Positions 1 through 4,847 of a DNA stretch of 5,535 nucleotides are shown in pieces (the first letter of the stretch is position 1; each line of letters opens with the position of its first letter). This DNA is from an uncultured cyanobacterium (GTDB lineage Bacteria; Cyanobacteriota; Cyanobacteriia; PCC-6307; Cyanobiaceae), in NCBI GenBank assembly GCA_903921295.1, contig CAIXOZ010000133.1:1-5535 (forward strand), in the 5' to 3' direction. The notes under the pieces were generated by a model. The model worked only from the letters and a program-made list of their open reading frames with translations, was not told the origin of the DNA and did no database searches. The position numbers were made by a program, and so were the translations under genes.

Positions 1-486
1 CAGAAAATCGTCCTCGGAAAGCTTCTCGATCGAACCGTGCACGCTCTCGAGGGCCTGATACACCGGCACCGTGCCGATCGGCACCGGCGACGCGTTGATG
101 ATCGCCGTGCGCACCTCATCGAGGTTGACGCCGCCGGTGGAGAGATCCATCACCGTATCGGCGCCATACTTCACCGCCAGCTCGAGCTTCTTCAGCTCCT
201 CGTTCACATCGCTGGCATTGGGTGAGGCGCCGATATTGGCATTCACCTTGCACTTGCTGGCGATGCCGATCGCCATCGGCTCCAGGTTGGCGTGGTTGAT
301 GTTGGCGGGGATGATCATCCGGCCCCGGGCCACCTCCTCCATCACCAGCGACTCGGGCAGGTTCTCCCGCTTCGCCACATGGGCCATTTCCTCGGTGACC
401 ACGCCCTGACGGGCGAAATGCATCTGCGACAGGTTGCCGCCAGCCCCGGCGGAGCTGCGACGCTTCTCGATCCAGGCGCTGCGCAT
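1..486 (-). CDS. thiC: ThiC, phosphomethylpyrimidine synthase (N-terminal 162 residues; rest lies beyond the left edge)
   Basis: ThiC is the radical-SAM enzyme that rearranges 5-aminoimidazole ribotide into HMP phosphate, the pyrimidine half of thiamin, in the cytoplasm. Translating 486 down to 1 gives an uninterrupted frame with the family's characteristic N-terminal stretches: MRSAWIEKRR at residues 1-10, RGRMIIPANINHANLEPMAIG at about 54-74, KCKVNANIGASPN at 78-90, KYGADTVMDLSTGG at 106-119 and PVPIGTVPVYQALESVHG at 134-151. The C-terminal cysteine motif that binds the 4Fe-4S cluster is outside the window, so catalytic competence cannot be judged. The ATG at 486-484 is well supported: an in-frame TGA lies three codons upstream (495-493), and the N-terminus matches cyanobacterial ThiC. 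No strong Shine-Dalgarno precedes it. Expression is almost certainly controlled by the TPP riboswitch immediately upstream. Identification is by recognition of the protein sequence and is very secure. Confidence 0.97.
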   Translation of the reverse strand, partial: MRSAWIEKRRSSAGAGGNLSQMHFARQGVVTEEMAHVAKRENLPESLVMEEVARGRMIIPANINHANLEPMAIGIASKCKVNANIGASPNASDVNEELKKLELAVKYGADTVMDLSTGGVNLDEVRTAIINASPVPIGTVPVYQALESVHGSIEKLSEDDFL

Positions 487-598
487 GAGACTTCAGGGGG
501 AGAAAATCCGGACATCGATCGACCGGCCCAGGGGCAGCGATCAACGATCCGGGGGATGGAAAGGGTGCAAACGCTGCCTGAGGTCTCCTGCACTTCCC
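487..598 (-). promoter_or_regulatory. thiC leader: probable translational expression platform of the TPP riboswitch
   Basis: About 104 nt separate the aptamer from the thiC ATG. Three alternative helices can be drawn by hand on the minus strand. (1) GAGACCTCAGG (587-577) pairs with CCTGAAGTCTC (497-487), directly abutting the ATG, with 10 of 11 Watson-Crick pairs. (2) GGGAAGTGC (598-590), which contains the P1 3' strand, pairs with GCACCCTTTCC (568-558) in nine pairs including one G-U, with a two-nucleotide bulge. (3) CCGGAT (552-547) with GTCCGG (513-508), plus inner GATCG (542-538) with CGATC (521-517), followed by ATTTTCT (507-501), resembles a weak intrinsic terminator. Helix 2 would break P1, and its loop contains the 5' arm of helix 1, so 1 and 2 exclude each other. 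That fits TPP-induced blocking of the start site. The pairings are seen; the mechanism is inferred. Confidence 0.6.
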
Positions 599-708
599 TG
601 CGCCGGGATCGCCGGCTCAGGTTCGGAGGGTGTGATCTCAGCCCACGGTTCCACGCTCAAGACCGCGATCAAGGATCGGATCTGGGAACGCGACGGGCAC
701 CCCTAGTG
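591..708 (-). promoter_or_regulatory. TPP riboswitch aptamer (THI element) upstream of thiC
   Basis: This RNA element binds thiamin pyrophosphate and represses thiamin synthesis genes. Read on the minus strand it carries the conserved THI-box blocks in order: CACTAGGGGTGC at 708-697, GCTGAGAT at 642-635, ACCCTCCGAACCTGA at 631-617 and CAGGGAAGTG at 600-591. The closing stem P1 can form between CACT (708-705) and AGTG (594-591). P2 is GCCC (698-695) with GGGC (644-641). A P5-like hairpin GCCGG-CCGGC follows the CCTGA block. The P3 arm is long: GTTCC (689-685) pairs with GGAAC (652-648), with about 32 nt enclosed. The element lies between the HEAT gene stop and thiC, where a thiamin riboswitch is expected. 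The call rests on conserved-block recognition and hand pairing; a covariance-model search was not possible here. Confidence 0.96.
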
Positions 709-716
709 ACTCCCGA

Positions 717-725
717 AACCTAGCA
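717..725 (-). promoter_or_regulatory. Candidate extended -10 promoter for the riboswitch-thiC transcript
   Basis: The minus strand has TGCTAGGTT (725-717), an extended -10-like element whose hexamer TAGGTT (722-717) would place transcription start near 710, just before the first base of aptamer stem P1. No good -35 is seen: the best-placed hexamer, in the last codons of the HEAT gene, is GAGCGT or TGAGCG. The gap from the HEAT stop to the aptamer is only 27 bp, so thiC may instead, or also, be read through from the upstream operon. The placement is attractive but the motif is short. Confidence 0.35.
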
Positions 726-735
726 AGGCCGTCAC

Positions 736-1347
736 TCAGACGCTCAGGCCATTGAGGGCGGCGGCCACGACGCGGTGATCGTCATCCTGCTGCAGCCGCG
801 CCAGCTCCTCGCGGGCCTGCTCGGCCCAGGGCTCCTGCGCCTCCAGCCGCAGCCGCCCCAGAACCTCGGCACCGCCCACCCGCACCGTGCCGTCGTCATC
901 GGCGATCGCCAGGCGCCCCAGGGTGAGCAGATCAGCGCCGACCATGCCGGGATGCTCCGCCACCGCCGACAGGATGCTGCAGCGCACCAACCAGGCCTGG
1001 TCCCGCTCGAAGGCCGCATGCAACAGGGGCCAGGCCCGCTCCAGCGAATGGCTCACCAGGGCATTGGCCGCCTCAGCGCGCACATTGGCATCAACATCGT
1101 TCTGAAGGGCCTGCACCAGCGCCTGCCAGCCGGCTTCCGTGGGCTTGACCCCAAGGCCGGCACAGCTGAGGGAACGCACCAGAAAGGCCTCCTGCTCGAG
1201 GCCCAGCAGCAGCAGCGGCACCGCCAGCTCGTTCTCCACGTCCCGGAGAGCGACCAGAGCCGGCATCGAACGACCGGGATCTCCGGAGCCGATCGCCTCG
1301 CTCAGGGCCTCGGCATCGAAGGCGGAAGGGGTCATCGGATCATCCAT
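736..1347 (-). CDS. HEAT-repeat (PBS-lyase HEAT-like) protein, function unknown
   Basis: This is a 203-residue, soluble, acidic, Leu/Ala-rich protein with no signal peptide or membrane segment. It is built of tandem alpha-helical HEAT-like hairpins. The repeat signature, hydrophobic-Arg opening a short amphipathic helix, recurs at FLVRSLSCAGLG (R58), NVRAEAANALVSHS (R90), WLVRCSILSAVAEH (R122), TVRVGGAEVLGRL (R156) and HRVVAAALNGL (R192), a spacing of 32, 32, 34 and 36 residues. Such solenoids are usually protein-binding scaffolds. In cyanobacteria some relatives (CpcE/CpcF type) are phycobilin lyase subunits, but nothing here specifies that role. The start overlaps the end of the upstream small membrane-protein gene by 8 bp, implying coupled translation. 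An alternative ATG at 1335-1333 (residue 5) would remove the overlap and cannot be excluded. It ends 27 bp before the thiC riboswitch. I recognise the fold, not the function. Confidence 0.85.
   Translation of the reverse strand: MDDPMTPSAFDAEALSEAIGSGDPGRSMPALVALRDVENELAVPLLLLGLEQEAFLVRSLSCAGLGVKPTEAGWQALVQALQNDVDANVRAEAANALVSHSLERAWPLLHAAFERDQAWLVRCSILSAVAEHPGMVGADLLTLGRLAIADDDGTVRVGGAEVLGRLRLEAQEPWAEQAREELARLQQDDDHRVVAAALNGLSV
902..909. repeat. HIP1 palindrome GCGATCGC in the HEAT gene
   Basis: This is a perfect HIP1 octamer within GGCGATCGCC, the extended form. HIP1 is the highly iterated palindrome over-represented in many cyanobacterial genomes. Here it sits within coding sequence and supports the taxonomic reading. 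Confidence 0.75.
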
Positions 1348-1567
1348 CGGCTTCTGAATCCTGGCGGAGCGCCAGCAGCAACGCCTGACGCCGCCGCCGT
1401 CGCCGCACCGCCGCCGTGGTCAGCAGGCCGGCGGTGATCACCACCGCCGGCACCGCCTGCAGCCGATCGACACCGCGACGCTGCACCCAGACACTCAACG
1501 ACAGAAGCAACAGCAGCGGACCCGCCAGGGCCAGCGCCAACCGCAGCCGCGGACGATCGACGCTCAT
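1340..1567 (-). CDS. Small two-helix membrane protein, DUF3188-like
   Basis: This 75-residue protein has two predicted membrane helices: residues 10-28 (LALALAGPLLLLLSLSVWV) and 38-54 (AVPAVVITAGLLTTAAV). They are joined by a short basic loop (QRRGVDRLQ). Six consecutive arginines (55-60) follow the second helix, then an amphipathic tail QALLLALRQ. Size, topology and context resemble DUF3188, a short uncharacterised family I associate with picocyanobacteria; the assignment is from memory and moderate. Basic residues occur at the N-terminus, in the loop and after helix 2, so the positive-inside rule does not settle the topology, though a hairpin with the Arg cluster in the cytoplasm is likely. 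Its ATG overlaps the TGA of the amidohydrolase gene (ATGA, 1567-1564) and its own stop overlaps the HEAT gene by 8 bp. It is therefore a coupled member of the operon. No function can be assigned. Confidence 0.82.
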   Translation of the reverse strand: MSVDRPRLRLALALAGPLLLLLSLSVWVQRRGVDRLQAVPAVVITAGLLTTAAVRRRRRRQALLLALRQDSEADG

Positions 1568-2823
1568 CGCCGCGCCTCCGGCGCCGGCAAGCCGCCCGCC
1601 TCCATCCAGCGCAGCAGGCTGAGGGTCAGCACCTTGAGGCCCACGGCCAGGGCCCCCTCATCCAGGGCAAAGGTGTTGCTGTGCAGCGGTGTGCAGCCGT
1701 CGGGGCCGGCCAGACCGAGCCGGAACATCGTGCCCGGCGCCGCACTGAGCAGCTGGGCAAAATCCTCGGCCCCAAGCGAAGGCTGCTCCAGGCGCAGCAC
1801 CTGGCCGGGACCGAGCAGATCCCGCGCCGCCCCTTCCACCAGTGCGGTGAGGGCCGGATCGTTGTGCACCGGCGGGGCGATCTCGCGATACCGGACCCGC
1901 GCCTCACCCCCATGCCCACGGCAAAGGGCCACGACGGTGTCCTCGATCCAGCCCGGCAGCAGGGCATGCACCTCCGGATCCAGACAGCGCACCGTGCCCA
2001 GCAGACGCACATGGTCTGCGATCACATTGAAGGCCTTGCCCCCCTCGATGCGCCCGAAGCTGACCACCACCGGATGCAGGGCATCGAGGCGACGGCTGAT
2101 CGCCTCCTGGAGGCCGCTCACCACCCGCGCCGCGATCCAGATCGCATCGGTGCTCTGGTGGGGACGCGCCCCATGGCCGCCCTCACCGATCACCTCCACC
2201 TCAAGCTCACCGGCGGCGGCGGTGAGGCTGCCGCTGCGGACGCCGATCGTGCCCACCGCCAGGCTTGGGAACCCATGCACACCGAAGAGGGCCTGCACGC
2301 CCTCCATGGCGCCATCGGCCAGCATCCAGCGGGCACCCTGGGCCGTCTCCTCGGCCGGTTGAAACAGCAGCCGCACCCGTGCCCTGAGGTCGCCGGCAAG
2401 CGGGGCCAGCAGCCGCGCCACACCGAGGCCGAGGGTGGTATGCAGATCGTGGCCGCAGGCATGCATCAGGCCCTGCACAGTGGAGGCATAGGGCAGGCCA
2501 GTCCGCTCCTCCACCGGCAGGGCATCGAGATCCACCCGCAGCGCCACCACTGGGGCCTGCGCCGGTCCGAGCTCAGCGACGACGCCGGTGCAGCCCACCC
2601 CCTCACGCACCTCCCAGCCGAGGCGACGCAGCTCACCGGCCACCAGGGCTGCGGTCTGGTGTTCATGACCGCTCAGCTCCGGATGGCGATGCAGGTGGCG
2701 CCGCAGCTGGATCAGCTCCGGCAGGGCGTCCTCCAGGGCCTGGTCAAGCCCCAGCGCCAGCCAGTCGGCCGCGGACGAGGCCTGGGCGGAAGCATCGATG
2801 CGTGAACTCAGAAACGAAGGCAT
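1564..2823 (-). CDS. M20 (M20D-type) metallopeptidase / N-acyl-amino-acid amidohydrolase
   Basis: This 419-residue cytoplasmic hydrolase belongs to the family of hippurate hydrolase, IAA-amino-acid hydrolase and N-acetyl-diaminopimelate deacetylase, which cleave N-acyl amino acids with a two-metal centre. Visible motifs in order are RRHLHRHPELSGHE (41-54), VDLDALPVEE (97-106), MHACGHD (120-126), QPAEE (155-159), GVHGFP (181-186), GEGGHGARP (213-221) at the start of the lid/dimerisation domain, GGKAFNVIAD (261-270) and PLHSNTF (379-385). By analogy the metal ligands are C123, H125, E159, H183 and H381, with E158 as general base, so the enzyme appears intact. The start at 2823 follows the TPR gene by 14 bp. 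A longer frame to 2922 would overlap that gene by 85 bp and adds a Pro/Ala-rich stretch atypical of the family. Its stop overlaps the next gene by 4 bp. The natural substrate cannot be told from sequence. Confidence 0.93.
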   Translation of the reverse strand: MPSFLSSRIDASAQASSAADWLALGLDQALEDALPELIQLRRHLHRHPELSGHEHQTAALVAGELRRLGWEVREGVGCTGVVAELGPAQAPVVALRVDLDALPVEERTGLPYASTVQGLMHACGHDLHTTLGLGVARLLAPLAGDLRARVRLLFQPAEETAQGARWMLADGAMEGVQALFGVHGFPSLAVGTIGVRSGSLTAAAGELEVEVIGEGGHGARPHQSTDAIWIAARVVSGLQEAISRRLDALHPVVVSFGRIEGGKAFNVIADHVRLLGTVRCLDPEVHALLPGWIEDTVVALCRGHGGEARVRYREIAPPVHNDPALTALVEGAARDLLGPGQVLRLEQPSLGAEDFAQLLSAAPGTMFRLGLAGPDGCTPLHSNTFALDEGALAVGLKVLTLSLLRWMEAGGLPAPEARR

Positions 2824-2837
2824 GGGCAACGGGGCCT

Positions 2838-3656
2838 TCAGGCGGTGGGACTGGCCAGAGCCAGAAACTGCTCCAGAGCATGCACGGGCCGGGGGGGCCA
2901 ACGGCGGATCTGCAACAGCCATTCGCTCTGCCGGTAGCGCGGATCCAGGCCCGACGCCGAGCTCCAGTGGCTTTCGGCCTCGCCCCGGGCCCCCCGGCTC
3001 CAGAGGAGGGCCGTGAGCGCAGCCCGGGGATCGGCAAACAACGGATAGCGACGGATCACCGAGCGCAGCTCCTGTTCGGCCGCCTCCAGCTCACCCAGCT
3101 CAAAGGCCGCCAGGGCGGCACTGGAACGGGCCATGGCAAAGCCCGGCCGGGCCTCGGAGGCGGCCTGATAGCTCAAGCGTGCGGCCTGCCAGTCCCCCAG
3201 CGATCCCTGCACATTGCCGAGGTTGTACAGAGCGGAGGCATCGAGCGGATCGCGCTCGAGGATCCAGCCGTAGTCGGCGGCGGCGTCCTGCCAGTGCCCG
3301 AGCGACTCCTCCGCGGTGCCGCGGTTGAGGTGGGGGTCGGGGTTGAGGGGATCGAGCCGCATCGCCTCGTCCTGATCGGCGATCGCCCCCTGGGCGTCGC
3401 CGAGGGCCAGGCGTACATTGCCGCGGTTGCTCCAGGCCGAGGCCTGCGCCGGGTCCTGGGCAATCACCGCATCCCAGAGGGGCAGGGCCTGGGCGAACTC
3501 CCCCTCCCGGCTGCTGGCCAGCGCCTGGTTGAACAGCCGCTCAAGCGATGGCGGGGCCACGGCAGCGGCGGCCCGGGCCGGCAACGCCGGCAGCAGCAGC
3601 AGCCACAGCAGAGCGAGCGCTGCCAGGGCAGCAGCAAGACGCGACGGCCTGCTCAT
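2838..3656 (-). CDS. Exported TPR-repeat protein (predicted periplasmic or thylakoid-lumenal)
   Basis: This is a 272-residue protein. Residues 1-29 form a signal peptide: basic MSRPSR, hydrophobic core LAAALAALALLWLLLLP and a probable cleavage site after the Ala-rich ARA near 27-29. The mature part holds about six tetratricopeptide repeats at almost exact 34-residue spacing, starting near 38, 72, 106, 140, 174 and 208; the clearest are WSNRGNVRLALGDAQGAI (75-92), HLNRGTAEESLGHWQDA (109-125) and LYNLGNVQGSLGDWQAA (143-159). After the repeats comes a conserved-looking tail with RRWPPRP (251-257). TPRs bind proteins; the export signal puts this outside the cytoplasm. I have a weak recollection of similar lumenal TPR proteins in cyanobacteria and chloroplasts. 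The ATG at 3656 overlaps the ruvB stop (ATGA) and starts a proper signal peptide; a start seven codons upstream is possible but less likely. The partner is unknown. Confidence 0.88.
   Translation of the reverse strand: MSRPSRLAAALAALALLWLLLLPALPARAAAAVAPPSLERLFNQALASSREGEFAQALPLWDAVIAQDPAQASAWSNRGNVRLALGDAQGAIADQDEAMRLDPLNPDPHLNRGTAEESLGHWQDAAADYGWILERDPLDASALYNLGNVQGSLGDWQAARLSYQAASEARPGFAMARSSAALAAFELGELEAAEQELRSVIRRYPLFADPRAALTALLWSRGARGEAESHWSSASGLDPRYRQSEWLLQIRRWPPRPVHALEQFLALASPTA
3379..3386. repeat. HIP1 palindrome in the TPR gene
   Basis: Second exact GCGATCGC octamer, again in the extended GGCGATCGCC context. It lies within the second TPR, at the codons for residues GAIAD. Confidence 0.75.
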
Positions 3657-4744
3657 GCCGCCCCCTGCTCGGGCCACTGCAGATGGGCCCGACCGGCGGC
3701 GGTGATCACCCGGCCCCGGGGTGTGCGCTGCAGCAGACCCTGCTGCAGCAGGAAAGGCTCCACCACCGCCTCAAGCGTGACCGGATCCTCGCCGAGGCCG
3801 GCCGCGAGGGTGTCCAGGCCCACCGGGCCCCCGCCATAGCTCTCCAGCAACAGGGCCAGCAGACGCCGATCAGACGCATCGAGGCCGCGATCGTCGACAC
3901 GATGCAGGCTGAGGGCCTCGGCCACGAGATCCGCCTCGATCCGCTCGAAACCGCGCACGGCCGCCACATCGCGCACCCGCCGCAACAGGCGGTTGGCGAT
4001 CCGGGGGGTGCCACGGCAACGCTTGGCCACCTCCAGGGCCGCCCCCGCCCCAAGGCTCACCCGCAGCAGGCCGGCCGCCCGCTCCACGATCGCCTGCAGA
4101 TCCTCCAGGCCGTAGAACTCCAGGCGCTGGATCAGCCCGAAGCGATCGCGCAGAGGAGAGCTGAGCGATCCGGCCCGGGTCGTGGCTCCGACCAGGGTGA
4201 AGGGGGCCACCGGCAGACTGCGGGTGCGGGCGGTGGTGCCCTTGCCGACGGTCAGATCGAGCCGGAAATCCTCCATCGCCGGATAAAGCAGCTCCTCCGC
4301 GACGCGGTTGAGGCGATGAATCTCATCGATGAACAACAGCTCCCGCGGTTGCAGGTTCACCAGCAGGCCGACGATGTCGCGGGGGCGCTCCAGGGCCGGG
4401 GCACTGGTGATGCGGCAGCGCACCCCGAGCTCCTCCGCCAGCACCAGCGCCATGGTCGTTTTTCCGAGCCCGGGGGGGCCGTAGAGCAGCACATGGTCGA
4501 GGGCCTCCTGCCGGGCCTGGGTCGCTTCAACGGCAATGCCGAGGACCTGCTTGAGCTCCGGCTGGCCGATGTAATCCCTCAGACGCCGCGGCCGCAGACC
4601 GTCCTCGCGCAGGGGTCGCTCCTCCGGGTCCTGATGGGGGTCCATCAACCGGGAGGCCTCCGGCGGCAGCGACGCCACAGCCGCAGCGGAAGCGGCCTTC
4701 GGACGCCCGCGCCCGGGACCGGCACCAGAGGAAACGATCGCCAT
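3653..4744 (-). CDS. ruvB: RuvB, Holliday-junction branch-migration ATPase
   Basis: RuvB is the hexameric AAA+ motor that, with RuvA, drives branch migration of Holliday junctions before RuvC cleavage. The 363-residue product shows Walker A GPPGLGKTT (89-97), Walker B LLFIDEIHR (136-144), sensor 1 GATTRAG (186-192), the arginine-finger segment SPLRDRFG (196-203) and sensor 2 RGTPRIANRLLRRVRD (244-259). The C-terminal winged-helix domain includes GGPVGLDTLAAGLGED and QGLLQRTPRGR. It is about 27 residues longer at the N-terminus than E. coli RuvB, measured to Walker A; the extension is Ala/Pro/Arg-rich and probably disordered. The MAIVSS start resembles picocyanobacterial RuvB and has an in-frame TAG four codons upstream (4756-4754), so it is preferred over the internal Met34. 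No Shine-Dalgarno is evident. It is the first gene of the minus-strand operon and is divergent from smpB; ruvA and ruvC are not in the window. Confidence 0.98.
   Translation of the reverse strand: MAIVSSGAGPGRGRPKAASAAAVASLPPEASRLMDPHQDPEERPLREDGLRPRRLRDYIGQPELKQVLGIAVEATQARQEALDHVLLYGPPGLGKTTMALVLAEELGVRCRITSAPALERPRDIVGLLVNLQPRELLFIDEIHRLNRVAEELLYPAMEDFRLDLTVGKGTTARTRSLPVAPFTLVGATTRAGSLSSPLRDRFGLIQRLEFYGLEDLQAIVERAAGLLRVSLGAGAALEVAKRCRGTPRIANRLLRRVRDVAAVRGFERIEADLVAEALSLHRVDDRGLDASDRRLLALLLESYGGGPVGLDTLAAGLGEDPVTLEAVVEPFLLQQGLLQRTPRGRVITAAGRAHLQWPEQGAA
4142..4149. repeat. HIP1 palindrome in ruvB
   Basis: Third exact octamer, without the flanking G/C of the extended form. It overlaps the codons of the arginine-finger segment LRDRFG. 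Confidence 0.7.
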
Positions 4745-4847
4745 CGCTGGAGGCTAACGGGGCCCGGCGGCAAACCCACCATGGCCACCGAGCCACCTGC
4801 CGCTAGGGTCGGCCAACAGGCAGGGCCGGAGCACCGCCAGAACCGCG
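4745..4847. promoter_or_regulatory. Divergent ruvB/smpB intergenic region, presumed to hold both promoters
   Basis: This 103-bp gap is the only place from which both ruvB (minus) and smpB (plus) could be started. On the plus strand TAGGGT at 4804-4809 is a possible smpB -10 element, giving a 5' leader of about 30 nt, but no convincing -35 is seen. No clear ruvB -10 is visible. A near-direct repeat of CCACC occurs three times at 4775-4797 (CCCACC, GCCACC, GCCACC). No SOS-box-like palindrome was recognised. The regulatory role is inferred from gene orientation. Confidence 0.4.

Noticed and set aside
342..593. A minus-strand frame starting in the riboswitch leader and overlapping thiC
   Set aside because: It is out of frame with thiC, covers the ThiC N-terminal coding region and gives a non-protein-like sequence. 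A leader peptide was considered, but the frame is too long and has no ribosome-binding site.
775..1437. A 220-codon open frame on the plus strand
   Set aside because: It is antisense to the HEAT and small membrane-protein genes, both of which have clear structural periodicity on the minus strand.
1681..2805. A 374-codon open frame on the plus strand
   Set aside because: It is antisense to the M20 hydrolase, whose catalytic motifs are all intact. The His/Gln/Arg-rich product has no recognisable motif.
2824..2922. Upstream start for the M20 hydrolase, adding 33 residues
   Set aside because: It would overlap the TPR coding sequence by 85 bp. The added Pro/Ala/Arg-rich residues are not typical, and the Met at 2823 follows the TPR stop directly.
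3657..3677. Upstream start for the TPR protein, adding seven residues
   Set aside because: The ATG at 3656 forms an ATGA overlap with the ruvB stop and begins a textbook signal peptide (MSRPSR then hydrophobic core).
3727..3752. CTGCTGCAGCAG palindrome and nearby CAGCAG repeats in ruvB
   Set aside because: They are explained by Leu/Gln codons (LLQQGLLQR) of the conserved RuvB C-terminal domain, not by a separate element.
2802..3839. A 345-codon open frame on the plus strand
   Set aside because: It lies antisense to the TPR gene and the ruvB 3' end. Its composition is that of a GC-rich shadow frame, with no independent start signals.
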